In this document: piece by piece, positions 44,335-64,000 of the stretch
Layout: each line of letters opens with the position of its first letter
How positions within the stretch are numbered: the first letter of the stretch is position 1
NCBI GenBank assembly: GCA_018105865.1
Contig: CM030835.1
Location: 11,356,916-11,420,915 of the forward strand
Length of the DNA stretch: 64,000 nt
DNA from: Metaphire vulgaris
Lineage: Eukaryota; Annelida; Clitellata; Crassiclitellata; Megascolecidae
Reading direction: 5' to 3'
The notes under the pieces: generated by a model
Databases searched by the model: none
What the model was told of the DNA's origin: nothing
Seen by the model: only the letters and a program-made list of their open reading frames with translations
Position numbers and translations under genes: made by a program

Positions 44335-44600
44335 GTAGAGCTGCAGTTGTGGCATGAAACATGAAATTCATAACATACAATACAAATGTGAAATTAAACA
44401 TTTCTCTCCAATCTCAGTGATGTTGTCAACATGGTTCCATGTCAACAACGAGGAAATGTCTGAAGTTTACAAAAGGCAGTCTCTTCCGTCAGCACATACA
44501 CTGGAATCTGCTTCAATTATTAATATTAGTCTTGCATAAAAACAAAAAAATGATCTCAAATGCAAAAACAACCATCATAATTTCTCAAATCAATCTACAA

Positions 44601-44606
44601 TTTATT
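44601..44606 (-). promoter_or_regulatory. possible polyadenylation signal of AADAT
   Basis: AATAAA on the minus strand about 115 bases downstream of the AADAT stop codon at 44720. Confidence 0.5.
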
Positions 44607-44719
44607 GTGGTCTTGTTTGTTTCATCTTAAATTGATTGTCTTGACCAATAAACTCAGAGACACTGGCATAGCATCAACTGGTACACTGTAAGTCTGCTTT
44701 TAACGCTAATTTGTCTTTG

Positions 44720-52951
<8,232 letters not shown>

Positions 52952-53160
52952 CTTGATACTTCTGAACTGTGATCAGTCTGAAATATTGTTAAAGTCAAAT
53001 CACATTCAGACATAGATGGCCACAAAGCATATGCAATATTTCACAATTCGACTTCATGAAATTCCACCAATTATAAGAGAACGTGTCCAACATAGGACAG
53101 ATCTTACTGAACAAACTGAGTACTCTCAAATCAAGTCTCACACTCACTCACTCACTCACT

Positions 53161-53163
53161 CGC

Positions 53164-53225
<62 letters not shown>
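53161..53225. repeat. (TCAA)n microsatellite
   Basis: About 16 TCAA units preceded by six ACTC units. Confidence 0.97.
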
Positions 53226-53226
<1 letters not shown>

Positions 53227-53784
53227 GCTTTATCATCACCGTCGCCGTCGCTGCCACCACTATCATAATTTATAATGGCAATATAAAAGTTATACACCGA
53301 ATGATCACATATTACAAGCAAACATATCACTAAAGTACTAACATTTTCCACACTAATATATTAATATATTCCATACTAATACCAGATATAAATAGGATAA
53401 AAACGATCCTACAGAAATCAAAAAGAGATCAGCACTGAGAAGACTTCCTATGTTTCAAATCTTGATATTGGAAGCCGGTATATAATCCAGATTCAGCAAC
53501 CAACAGCAGAATAATTGCAGGATTTGTTTACAATAGAAGTTCAACGTCCACGCCGTGGACTTCGCATCATTCCTGGTTATTGAACCAGAAATTGGTGCCA
53601 TTTGCCTACCACTGAAGGGCACCGACGTTTTTTTCTCACTCTTACAAGTCCTCAGATTAAATAAATTTATGAAAATGCTTAACTCCTAATTAATAGCTCC
53701 ACAATCTTAATTAAATATCGTGGCATTATTATATGGCATTATATATGGCTGCTATAAAAATGATTTGTTTGTTGGATGTTTATT

Positions 53785-54090
53785 GTATCATCATCATCAT
53801 CTTTGCTTTCTGCCAGCTCATCAGCGGCAATAGCTAGACACAAAATGTTTCCAAGAAGTTCTATCTTCTGTCAATCGTCTTCCTTCTACTATTGTAATTC
53901 CTTTCATGTTCATGTCTTCTCTGATGTTGTCCATCCACTTTTTCCTGGGTCTTCCTCTTCCTTTGTTTCCTTCTATTTGAGTGTAGAGAGCCTTGTATGG
54001 TAGTCTCCTTTCATCCATTCTGTTGACATGCCCATACCATTTTAGTCTTTTTCTTCTAATTTTGTCGATTATTGTATCCTTCATGTTGAG
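53785..54090 (-). mobile_element. non-LTR retrotransposon C-terminal fragment
   Basis: The minus strand reads IRRKRLKWYGHVNRMDERRL, then GRGRPRKKWMDNIREDM and DRTSWKHFV, and ends in a (GAT)n-like run at about 53791. It is the same general class as the fragments at 6.8 and 46.9 kb, upstream of AADAT. Confidence 0.8.
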
Positions 54091-54107
54091 ACGTTGTCTG
54101 ATGTCTT

Positions 54108-54890
54108 ATGGTGTCACACTCTATATCCGGCATGCAGCACATGCTGGATATTTGCACCAATGACTTTGTGGATTTGGATTTGAAATTTAATGTGAAGAAA
54201 TCTATGGTGATGAGGGTTGGGACACGTTGCAATATCGCATGTGCTGTATTGGTCCTGGATGGTGTTGCCTTGCCATTTGTGGAAGAAATTAGGTATCTCG
54301 GGGTGACACTGAAAAAGGGCAGGCACTTCGGGTTATCTATTTCGGAAGCTAAATTAAAATTTTTCCGCACGTTTAAATATAGCAGAGAGACCAGAATTAA
54401 TATGCGTTAACCTAGTAAAGAAACTGTCTACCTATTGTATTGTATGGTATGGAAGCCACATTTCCAAACAAAAGTATTCTTAATGCTCTTGACAGACTGA
54501 TTCGAGTAGTTGTGTACAAAATTTTTAAAACATGTGAGGCAGATAATGTCGAGTATATCAGAGTCCTGACGGGTTTGGATAGTATGCATGCTATTGTAGA
54601 AAAGCGACAAACATCCTTTGTTAATAGATATGAGAAGAAGCCACTGTACTTTGCTCAGTGCATTACTAGGATTTGTCTGAGGTCAGAGGCTGTACTGTGT
54701 AAAGTTTGTGCTTAGTTTATTTGTTTATTATTGGGTTTATTTTATTATTATTATTTTATTATTATTATTATTATTTAGTTTTGTTCAGTTGATTTGTGTT
54801 TCCCTTGGTTGTGTACTACTGGCTGTGTACTACTTTTTATGCTGTGCTTGTCACGAATAAAGATGATTATTATTATTATTCTCCGGGGCA
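54108..54890 (+). mobile_element. non-LTR retrotransposon fragment (RT end and tail)
   Basis: Plus strand: LDLKFNVKKSMVMRVG, LPFVEEIRYLGVTLKK and, after a frame shift, ILNALDRLIRVVVYKIFKTC with a stop at about 54713. The order (LGV.. motif, then the C-terminal domain) fits a reverse transcriptase C-terminus. The 3' part is ATT-rich and ends near 54880. Confidence 0.72.
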
Positions 54891-54904
54891 TCATTTTGCA
54901 GGCT

Positions 54905-54907
54905 TTC

Positions 54908-54944
<37 letters not shown>

Positions 54945-54948
54945 GTAA
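54905..54948. repeat. (GTAA)n microsatellite
   Basis: Ten GTAA units. Confidence 0.95.
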
Positions 54949-55564
54949 AATGTAGTGATTTTTCTATAGAGCTGACGTGAGCAGGTACCGTAGAGGCAGC
55001 ATATCCCTAGGCCCTTTGTATTGCGCTAGTCTCAATACACTAATCAACCAGCCTACGATCCTTACTGTTCAAGATCACCAGCATCTTCTGAGTCGTCTGA
55101 CGCTGCTTCTATTTTCATTCCTCATTGCAGCAGCACCATTGAGAAACGCCGGTGGATTAGGCCTACAGGCTACGGCTCTACATCATTGTAAGTTTTTATT
55201 TATTAATATGAAATTTTGCAATTAATCGGGGTAGGTACTGTAATAGTCAATTTGTCCTCGTCGTAGTTGACGGGTTAACATTAACAATAACAACTAGTAA
55301 ATATATAGGCTAATCAGTAAAAGCATATGAAATAATAAGCTATGTATATGTAATCTTAGGAAATCTGAAGGTAATGGACAATGTCTGGAAGAGCAAAGTA
55401 ATAAGTCTCAGAATAATAATAATAATAATTATGCACTTCTATAGCACCATTTCTAATACTCAACGGTATCAATCGATGGTACTTCAAATCCATCCGCAAA
55501 AGACCAGCTAGGTCATTCCAGAGATCAGTCAGAGGGAAACAGCAAGACAGACCCCTGCCGGGAA

Positions 55565-55965
55565 AGTTATTACGAGTTCGTAAAAAAATGTAACGAGCCG
55601 ATAACGAGCCTCCCATTGCCTCGTAACGAGGGCCTCGTAACGAGGCGTAGACGCTTTTCGTTATAAAAAGTAACGAGCCCTCGTTACCGAGTTTTAGTTA
55701 CGACTTCGTTACGAGTTCTTAACGAGAAACTCGCCCGTATAACGAGTTCATAACGAGAACGTGCAAAAAAACTCGTTAGGACCTCGTTATAAAGCCCGTT
55801 CTTTGCGAATTCGTAACGAAGATTATAATATTCGTAATGGAACTCGTAACGTTAATAACTCATTATAAAGGCAGTTCGTTACGAGTTCGTAAGTAAGTTT
55901 ATACTATTCGTAATGAATTATATAGTTGATTGGTAACGAGTTCGTTACGAGTTCTTAACGGATGT
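55565..55965. repeat. block dense in TAACGAG / CTCGTTA words
   Basis: In about 400 bases the word ACGAG occurs about 13 times and its complement CTCGT about six times, with many further TTCGTTA and TTCGTAA variants. They are not in a strict tandem period and occur in both orientations, so many short hairpins are possible. The block is CpG-dense within AT-rich DNA. It adjoins a retrotransposon 3' end at about 55420-55560 on its left. No coding frame is convincing. Confidence 0.85.
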
Positions 55966-56719
55966 ACAGGCATACCCCACGCCTCATCGGTCCTCTCCGC
56001 CCTCAACCTTTGTATGATATAAACGAAATGCGACTGAAATCAATTAAATAAATTTGTATTTCAATGCAAATCAATCAATCATACAGAAAAATAAAGTACA
56101 GCAGTGAGCCAAATTACATTGTAACAAGGAATAACACATTATTAAAAGATTAATGAAAATATCATAATTAAATTCCTATGTGTGACTAATTATTAAACAG
56201 GAAACATTTCAATATGTCTAAATCATGTTTACTCTAAAACGAATCATTGCTTTGATATTCAATATTTAATAATATAGCTATACCAACAAGAGCAATATGT
56301 TACTGGAAGTACAATTCACAATTGCTCTAACAAACAATTATAATGAAATCACAATTTTTTCCGTACCTGGCATAATAATCTAAATAATAATAAAAGAATC
56401 AAAGAAGCTTGCTACTTATGTATAATTGTATTTACATAAAAGTTCTGAAATTCATGCATAAAGAAACGAGCAATGTTGAGGGTGAGAAAAAACATGTAGG
56501 CCTTTGTGCAATGCAACGATGTGCATTAGAAGGAGAGCAGAATAGATAAAACATGACATCAACCTCTTATCCCAACAGTTTAAGGTGCGTAGACCAGTTG
56601 GTACACGAGACGAAGGTGATACGATGACATGCACTATAACTATATGCCCATTCATCTTAAATTCCTCATCGAGTATAATATTGTTCTCTACATTTGTGGA
56701 AAAACATGCCAAATGTCGT
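55966..56719. other. no feature seen
   Basis: AT-rich DNA without supportable exon or element end. Confidence 0.4.
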
Positions 56720-57000
56720 TTGCATGAAAAAAACCACAACAGGCTACATACTAAAATCTTCAAAAGACCTGACATTGGGATGAAAACAAAACTAAGAATT
56801 CTTAACACTTGTGTGATACCAATAATGATATATGAATGTGAATCTTGGACCATTAAAAAGAATTGGAGAAAAAGTAATAGCAGCAGAAAATGAACTTTTA
56901 AGAAATAGCAAAAGACAGAGAACTTTGAAGATATGTCATGGAGAAGTCGATAGCTGGACACAGCGAAAGGAAGAAACCCTGACCTGACACCCTATATACA
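56720..57000 (+). mobile_element. non-LTR retrotransposon C-terminal fragment
   Basis: Plus strand: RPDIGMKTKLRILNTCVIPI followed by MIYECESWTIKK, the standard RT thumb phrase (K-R-I...V.P.L.YG.E.W). It is short and frame-shifted. Confidence 0.7.
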
Positions 57001-57097
57001 CTTCTGCATCATTACTAGACTTCATGATTCAAAATCACACACATGTGGGCATTGAAAACATGCATGTAAGAAAACATAGCAATAGCATGTTTCCGAT

Positions 57098-60000
57098 CTA
57101 GTCACTCTCATTCGGTTCGACGTTGTTATCGTACTCTATATTGTGATCAGTGTCATCATGATCAGATCTTGACTCTAGTGGCAGTTCAGAACGTCTGTTT
57201 CTCATTTCTCGCATTCGACGATCTTTGTCATGTAAACGTATTGTGTTGACTCCTTCACGGATGGCCTTTTGTATCTTCTCATCACCCGTCGGAACGCTGC
57301 AGGCAAGTTTCACTACTTCATAGATCACCCAGTAGATTACGCTACGTCCAATCGTCACAAAACTACGACCAGCGCAGCAGTAGTCCCGGGCGGAATCATT
57401 GCGACCTGTTCAAGTAACATGAGAAGACAAAGCCTTATGCAGAAATGTGTTCGAAGCAAACTATATATATATCTATATTCATTGCTATGGTGACACCGCT
57501 AAATGCCTACCAATCTGCGCGAGATTTAGTATATAATATACTGATAACCAAAGGAACAAAATAAAAATCTAGCACAATGAATTTGTGACCATTCAAATTG
57601 TTCATGTTCTTTGAAGACCATTTATTATAAATATATATACATTACATATATGTATTATACATTTATATGTGTGTATATAGATATTCAAGCTTAAAATATG
57701 GGACATTTCATGCCAAAAAATTTGGAGAGGCCAAGATACACAGTGGCTCACCCAGACCCACGAGTGTGGGGCCAAGGCCCCCAGTGCCGGTGCTACAAAA
57801 GGAATCCTCCCCAGAGTGTTCGCCCTACAGATTCATTTTCACATAAATTCTCCTACGGCCGATTCATTGAAAATAAATTCACCTAGGGGTATTAGAAAGA
57901 GCAGAAATAATAATTATTTTCATTATTTGTCAAAATATTGTAATAATATAGGGATATGTAATGTAATGTATAGAGTTTTATGTTTTAGACTCATATGTTT
58001 TACTCCTCAGTTCAAATTGACACCATGCAACCACAGAAGGGTACAGGCTCCAACCCTACTTGATGATCTACATGCGTTCGTGGCTGTTGGACTAAGAAAC
58101 TGTCAACGTTCTTACAATCAAATAGTTACTTTTGGAACTGGTTTCTTACCCTTCTTATATCCGGCCATCGTAACTCGCTCAGCAATGTACGACTCGTCAA
58201 AGATAGCCCGTAAGGCGCCGTTAGCTGTCTTGTGCACGGTCGTCTTGTTGACTATGCGATCGGCAATCGTTGTCACCATAACATCGAAGAAAGCGCCATG
58301 CCGTCCGCTACGGTCCAGTTGTGATTCTAACTCTTTCCATTGGTCATCTGTTACAACAATATGAAATGTGTAAGTCAAATTTAATGCAAGCTTATGGCAG
58401 TCACTTGTAGGCAAGTAAGTTTAAGTGCTGCGACTGCTGCCCCAATGTCAATGGTGGAAGTTGTAGGCCAAAAGCAGAACTGGTAACATGGAACATTTTA
58501 GTTCACGCATTTGCAGAGAAGAAGCAGTAGGCCCTTTACTGCAAGCAAGTCAGTCGAATTTTTGCTTAACGGGAGATGGTGGCCTGATAGCTTCCTTCAT
58601 CCTACATTCATTCCCCACCCACTCCTCCCTCCCTCCCTTTAAAACAGTGTTTAAAAGGCAATATTTGTTCTTCACCATTGAAAACCATTGGTCTTTGAAG
58701 CAGCATGGCACGCTGATTCTCGTCGAGCCTCTCTGCGCTTGTTGATGCCCAAATGCTTGCAGAATCACCGGCTGATGTGAACGTTTCGCTTGCCACCAGT
58801 GATCTCTCGGCCAACATTTTCTCCACTGACGTAAGACGACATACAACGTTTTCTAAACTGGATTGCATACTCTTCATTGTTTCCAAAACCATCAGCAAGA
58901 TTTCACCAGAATCCCTGAAAACAAAGTGACTGATCTGCTATTAACTTAAGTTTGTATGTGGGCTTAGGTGTAGGTTAAAAAAAGACTATATCAACAATAG
59001 TGTTTAGATATAGATGGAGATGGAGGGACTATACTTAATTAAAGTAAAAATTAGAAAGGCAATCAGTATAATTAGACTATGATGGAACTTGTAGAATATT
59101 AATTAACTCTATATTTTATTATTTCTTCATTATTCATAATTAGCTTTTATTAATAAACAATCACCGCATTAATTTTTATAGTATCTGCTTTATTTCAGCC
59201 GTTCATGATAGGAATAGTTTACGTAATGCTTACGAGGTGTTGTCTGACGATTTCCGACTTGGACATGGATTGCCACTCTTTGGAGTGCTAGTAGAATGTG
59301 GACTGCCCAAATCCAAGTTCACGGTTCAGGACTTCTGGTTGGAACGTTAATTTCTGAAGACACGGTAGCAGACGAAGAAGCTAGTTGCGAAATAGGTCGC
59401 CATGGTCCGACTGAATTACACCGAGCGGTCTTGTTACCTTGTGTCGGTTCGTTTGTCTGTCGACTCTTCTTGGCTGTATGTTCAGCCAAAGTCAGATCTC
59501 TGTCATTGTGATTAATTGACTCCGATGATGGTTGCTTATGCTTTCCTGGTGACAACCGACATTTGGCTGTTGTCGCTTGCTCCCGTGCCGACGGGATTTC
59601 AAACTTCTTAGCCAACGCCTTTGACTGCTTCTGGTGCACGTCCACTTCCGATTCTGTAGACGAGCCTTCGGTGTTTTGCTGTTCCCTGACCCCTATTTCC
59701 TTCGCTACCTTATTCGCCTCGTTTTTATTTCTGGTCAAAGTATCCCAGTGCGCAGTTTTCATGGGATATTGTCTCCACGTGTCCTTGTCTACCATCTGTG
59801 TCGATCTCTCGGACTTGTCTTGTTGAGGATACCACACGACGGATTTGTCGACCCAGTGGCTCGGCACTGCTGACACATACTTCACTTTTGTTGTCGGATC
59901 AGCGCACGAAACTACGACAAATTCCACGTGTTCTTTTCGTATTTCCTGTAGCAACAAACAGTTTCAATCGTTACATTGTATGAGTCATTTCAAATGCCAC

Positions 60001-62840
60001 GTAGGTACCAATGTGTTCCGCCTCATCCTGGCGGCGAAATGAAGTTTCTGCAAGCAAATAATGGACAATGGGCCCTGTGGGTTATGGCTTGTATGCTGTC
60101 TTACTCAATGCAAACAGTGATGGTTACATGGCTTATGTCAGTAATTAGTAAATGTAGTCATGTCATTATTGATCATTTCCTTTAGGTCCTGTCAGACACG
60201 AACACCAGTACGCAGCACCACATCGGAGCGGACTACTTTCCTGGACCAACATCTTCCGTTCATTATTGACTTGTCAACGTTGTCAACATCGCCTTTTACT
60301 TTTAGCCCTCGCTGTGCGTACGGCGCTATAGAAATTGTCCAATCCATAAGGCACCTAACGTGTTCCGTAATGATCGAGAAACTAAATGCTAACAGATGGC
60401 AATGAAGATATGACATACCTTCAGAGCTCCTTTTGAATTATTTCCAGATTCTTCCACACGCTGTGTTTCCGAAACGAGCAATTCCTGAAAGCAGCACAGT
60501 TTGACTTTTTTATGTATATTAATAATTCACTACCATTAATTGCATAATAAAAAGTTTAAAACTACAAAATACTAGAAATAGTTGTGAAAAGTAGCACCGC
60601 TGTCAGAATGGAACATAGAATTTCGGCTGAATTGCAATGACATTCTTCATATTTCCTGAGCAAATTGGAGAATTAAAATATATGTTATAACTATTAGAAA
60701 TAATTAGGGCTGTAAAATAATCGCGATTAATGCGCGATTAACGCGTTAATCCATTAATAGCGATTAAAAAATTATTAATCGCATAAAAATATAAATTAAA
60801 TAATAATTCAATCTATTAGAGAATCCGAGCTTGAAAAGTAATGAAATCACGAGCTTTTGTTAACATTTAACCGCCAATGAAAATCCTTGTGCTATATAAT
60901 CACTGCTATGCATGGCGTGGTCAAGTGTCTACTGTCTACCATACTATAGTTCGCTGTTTTTAATAGTGTTTAATTGCTCATGGTTACTTCACATCTAGAT
61001 GTAAATTGCATACTGAGTATTACTATTAATAAGTAGGGCAGCGGACGATTAAATTTTGTCGGTCGGACAAAATTTTAATCGATTAATCGATTAATTTTAA
61101 CAAACATAGGCCTACAGATCCAAGTACTTTTAGGTGATAGCCTACTGACATGCAGTATAGGCCTATACGGTATACACCAGAGGTCTCAAAGACGTGGCCA
61201 TGCAGGGCAATTAGCCACAACACATTCTTATATTGCTATTTGATGCAGAAATAAAATATTATAATGCAAGTGCAGAAAACTGCGTTTTCGAGAAATCGCA
61301 ATTTAAAGTTTGTTGTAAGTTAGGCACATCATAACATTAAAAGTACTTCATTGTTAACAAAAAGCCTTGTCAGTTTTATGACAGTATGTGTTATTAATAA
61401 CCACAAGTCATCACCATCATTGCAGCTCATAAATAAAAATAGATTTGCAACTGCAAACAAGTTAGTACCTTAACGAAAATTTCCCAAAATAATACTAAGC
61501 AGTCGAAATTGGGTAATTTAGAGTACAACCGGGGAAAATATACAGAGTATACTTATAAATCTCAGTGTGGTCTAGAATGAAGCTCCTGTCGCCAAACATA
61601 ATGTTGCATTTTTTGGTCCGATTTTTTAAATTATACCAACAATAAAACCAGCCTATGTGTTAAATATTTTAAGGTAGGCCCTATGCATCTTGTACTTCAA
61701 CAGTCATAAGCGATTAATGGGGTAAAGCCTCAAATCACTGGGTTTTAGTCGAACTAGGGCCAATGTCTTTCACAACAACGCCATCGGCTAATGCCCTGGG
61801 CATTATGATAGTGGCGCCATAGAAGTTATTTATTGAACGCAGCACAACAATGCAGATGAAATTCTATTCATGTTTACTGAAATAGATAAAGTATAATAAA
61901 TATTTTAAGACTAATTGTAAAATTCTGGAAAACGCCGCAATTTAACTAGAAATCGTTAAGAATTTGCAAGTATTATTCAAGAAATTTATTTCTTACGAAA
62001 AACAATAATAAACGGCGTGGCAGCGAAGGTTAAGTAAGTAGTTCGATACAGATTCTCATTTAAACCATAGATGTATTATAAACACTAGATGCCGTCTGTC
62101 TATGGCAAAGTCGTCCGAAAGTTGACGCCAAATATCCGTCAATTTGGTACAATGTTGTCATGGATACCATTGTCGTTTGCAGGCTTTAAATTTATCAGGC
62201 AGCTAGGTCTATATGTCTGCAGGGAAAACATTTCTTGACACACACTCAATGCGAACTGGCGTCACTTTCTGATACCTCAGACTCTATCTTGTGATTATAA
62301 TATATCTATGATTTAAACCCATCCAGACAACATTTTCGTTAATACTGAACATTAATACTCTTCAGAAAATACAATTTATAGTTGTCTTTAGCATAATCTA
62401 TAATAATCATCATCAAATTGCAACTTTTTAAGAGCTTGTATTCATACACAGGGCATTTAAATGCCTGCCCGACTTGTGGTCCCTTTTCCATGCTTCAATT
62501 AATATGCAAAATCTGGTCAAAATACGTGAATCACGCTGCTGGCAATCATCTGGCCAATACTAGAGAGCCATAGCAGTAGGCTGAAACACAGAACTACTTC
62601 TGACCCATATATGACCAATCAACACTAAAGTGCCTCTACAGCCTAAACTGTGATGCGACTTGTGGTCCCTTATCCCAGATTCGGTCACATATTAAGGCTA
62701 CCTTTATTGTCATTCTTCAACAACATGTTTTAAGACGCTTAATAAAGGTATATGTTTCATATTACATAAATATTATACCGAAATCATGTGCATGGCGTGT
62801 GGATCGATATTTGACTTTGCTTTCTTGACGGTCGAATGAT
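57098..62840 (-). CDS. unidentified multi-exon protein, W-motif N-terminal region
   Basis: Six exons on the minus strand join in one frame: 62840-62779, 60484-60419, 59945-59323, 58914-58676, 58347-58150, 57405-57098 (stop 57098). An in-frame ATG lies at 62793; from there the product is about 482 residues, but an upstream exon may exist. The first third has KEHVEFVVVSCADP, PSHWVDKSVVWYPQQ and AHWDTL, resembling tryptophan-bearing N-terminal modules of uncharacterised invertebrate proteins that carry BEN or DUF4806 domains. A charged, low-complexity middle (KHKQPSSESINHNDRD) and a possible coiled coil (MLMVLETMKSMQSSLENVV) follow. The part DQWKELESQLDRSGRHGAFF to ALRAIFDESYIAERV could be a divergent DUF4806- or BEN-like fold. 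The C-terminus is basic, then acidic. The donor of the third exon (CC, then GTGAAC) is weak and could be 85 bases earlier. I infer a nuclear regulatory protein at most; the function is unknown. Confidence 0.62.
60715..61100. repeat. GATTAAT-type palindromic repeats
   Basis: At 60720-60785 overlapping palindromes ATTAACGCGTTAAT and CGCGATTAATGCGCG occur next to AGGGCTGT; at 61048-61095 AATTTTGTCGG, GGACAAAATT and ATCGATTAATCGATTAAT do the same. Such blocks resemble the ends of widespread hAT elements with CAGGGCTGT termini, but I cannot close either element. They lie in an intron of the unidentified gene. Confidence 0.5.
61101..62778. other. intronic DNA, nothing recognised
   Basis: AT-rich intron sequence of the minus-strand gene; no further exon or element boundary supported. 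Confidence 0.4.
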
Positions 62841-63530
62841 CTGCAAGACAAGAAGTTTTGTTGTCGGCTCGAAATCGTTGCATTGGTCTATAGGCTGCAA
62901 ACACAGTGAAACAAACAGACACGAACAACAAAAAGCAAAAAAAGCTTATACCAAAAAGTTACGGATTATTATTTCAAAATCAGATATATTTACAAATAGC
63001 AATGACAATTGCTTTCTTCTGGAAATACAGCTCACAAACAATTCCGAAGAATCACGACCTGGTGTACGTCTTGAACGTCTTCTCTGTCTCTCCAGCTCAG
63101 TCGGAAGTCGGAACCCAACTGAACTAAGACAGCGTCATACATGTAGACCACGTGACTGTGGGCGGCTACTGCCTATAGGCAGCTAGGCTAATCGCAACCG
63201 GAGGTAAACGCGTGTGATTGGTCAAAAATTTCAAAATCTTGAAGTGAAGCAAGACCTACTTTAAGACATGCCGTAAGTAAGTAATTCGTGCGCATATAAT
63301 AGCAAAATGAAACATAATTAGACATGTATTAAATGCAAAAGCTCTCCATCAAATATATATCTCAGTAAATCATCCATATTTATTATTTAACATACCGCAA
63401 TACAACATGGGACCTAGATTATAAAACATTAAGCAATAAAATCCAAATTTTCAAAAATAAAGCCATAATATTAATTTCTCTAACCCAGTAGTAGGCATAC
63501 ACAGTTACAAACATTCACACCCAACAGCAT
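62841..63530. other. upstream region of the unidentified minus-strand gene
   Basis: The patch 63040-63180 is less AT-rich, with CpG and a CACGTG E-box-like site at about 63149-63154, and could hold the promoter and first exon. No initiating exon with matching phase could be fixed. Confidence 0.35.
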
Positions 63531-63769
63531 ATATAGCAGAACAAGAGGCCACAAATGGAAATTGTTTAAACAAAGAGTGGGACCGAGAAAGAAAAATTTT
63601 TTTAGCGCAAGGGTTGTGGACAAATGGAACAGTTTGGACGAAGTGGGAGTGACAGTTGAAACAGTAAACGGTTTCAAAGGTTATCTAGGAAAACTAGGTT
63701 ATTGAATGTGAAGAGTACTACAGTGGTTTTCATACAAGCTTACTTGGCCTCCTGAACCACTTTAAATCG

Positions 63770-63772
<3 letters not shown>
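63531..63772 (+). mobile_element. CR1/L2-like retrotransposon 3' end
   Basis: The plus strand reads TRGHKWKLFKQRV, KKNFFSARVVDKWNSLDEV, TVETVNGFKGYLGK and a stop at 63701-63703, the standard tail of CR1/L2 reverse transcriptases, followed by a 3' UTR (GTGGTTTTCATACAAGCTTA) and a (TTA)n tail. The same 3' UTR recurs at about 28.07, 29.97 and, inverted, 20.05 kb. Confidence 0.85.

Positions 63773-63818
<46 letters not shown>
63773..63818. repeat. (TTA)n tail of the retrotransposon
   Basis: TTA units directly after the AAATCGCAT 3' end. Confidence 0.95.
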
Positions 63819-63899
63819 TGTGGTGCCTCGCAGTGCCCCGCGAGCGACTTTTTTTCTACAGTCAGGCAGTGCAATATATGACTATTTGGCAAGTCATTT

Positions 63900-64000
63900 T
63901 AGGGTTTTTTAAGGTTAGGGTTAAGGTTAGGGTTAGAATTAGGGTTAGGGTTAGTGTTAGGGTTCATAAATAATAGGGTTACGGTTAGGTAGGGTTAGGG
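63900..64000. repeat. degenerate telomere-like (TTAGGG) repeats
   Basis: Irregular GGTTAGGG units, with AAGG and GTGTTAGG variants, run to the window edge. Their irregularity suggests an interstitial array. Confidence 0.85.

Noticed and set aside
53016..53333. Regular short repeats that might suggest a CRISPR array
   Set aside because: They are (TCAA)n and (ACTC)n microsatellites without spacers, in an animal genome.
54977..55225. Plus-strand frame with a signal-like LTLLLFSFLIAAAP and a good GTAAGT donor
   Set aside because: No in-frame ATG upstream and no matching next exon found.
62836..63186. 116-codon plus-strand frame
   Set aside because: Overlaps the antisense of the first exon of the minus-strand gene and its upstream region; lysine-rich AT translation without a family.

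Overview
This is a stretch of an animal nuclear genome, AT-rich and very rich in transposons. Spliced genes with short exons and long introns, GT-AG (and one GC-AG) splice sites, degenerate TTAGGG-type repeats, and clear orthologues of CTDNEP1, THSD1 and AADAT point to a metazoan. A THSD1 orthologue together with the mix of hAT, Harbinger-like, Helitron, CR1/L2-like and RTE-like elements suggests a marine deuterostome invertebrate. That last step is inference; the species cannot be read from the sequence.

Layout. 1-19.6 kb holds no confidently identified host gene. It contains retrotransposon fragments, nested hAT elements, a Helitron, a degraded endonuclease-type retrotransposon next to (TA)n repeats, and a weak two-exon gene candidate at 16.4-16.9 kb (-). 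19,672-26,744 (+) is a complete seven-exon CTDNEP1/dullard gene. 27,551-40,781 (+) is a complete five-exon THSD1 gene with an additional CUB-like exon; its first two introns carry many MITEs. 41,063-43,142 is an element with LTR-like ends in inverted orientation. 44,720-52,951 (-) is the complete coding part of AADAT (kynurenine/alpha-aminoadipate aminotransferase), with 13 coding positions, one of which is present as two alternative exons. 57,098-62,840 (-) is a multi-exon gene that I cannot name. The rest is introns, simple repeats and transposon debris, ending in telomere-like repeats.

The strongest new observation is in AADAT. The exon just after the PLP-lysine exon exists twice, at 47,868-47,772 and 46,734-46,638. 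Both copies are 97 nt, have the same phase, and encode 32-residue peptides 50% identical. Using both or neither brings in a stop codon, so the gene should make two enzyme forms by mutually exclusive splicing. Other leads are a CUB-like domain in THSD1, non-LTR retrotransposon insertions into (TA)n repeats with a shared 3' end, a 44-bp perfect palindrome at one of them, a 400-bp block crowded with TAACGAG-like words, and one internal sequence module shared by MITEs with unrelated ends.

Exon limits were worked out by hand from splice consensus, reading-phase agreement and remembered family sequences. No alignment or database search was run.
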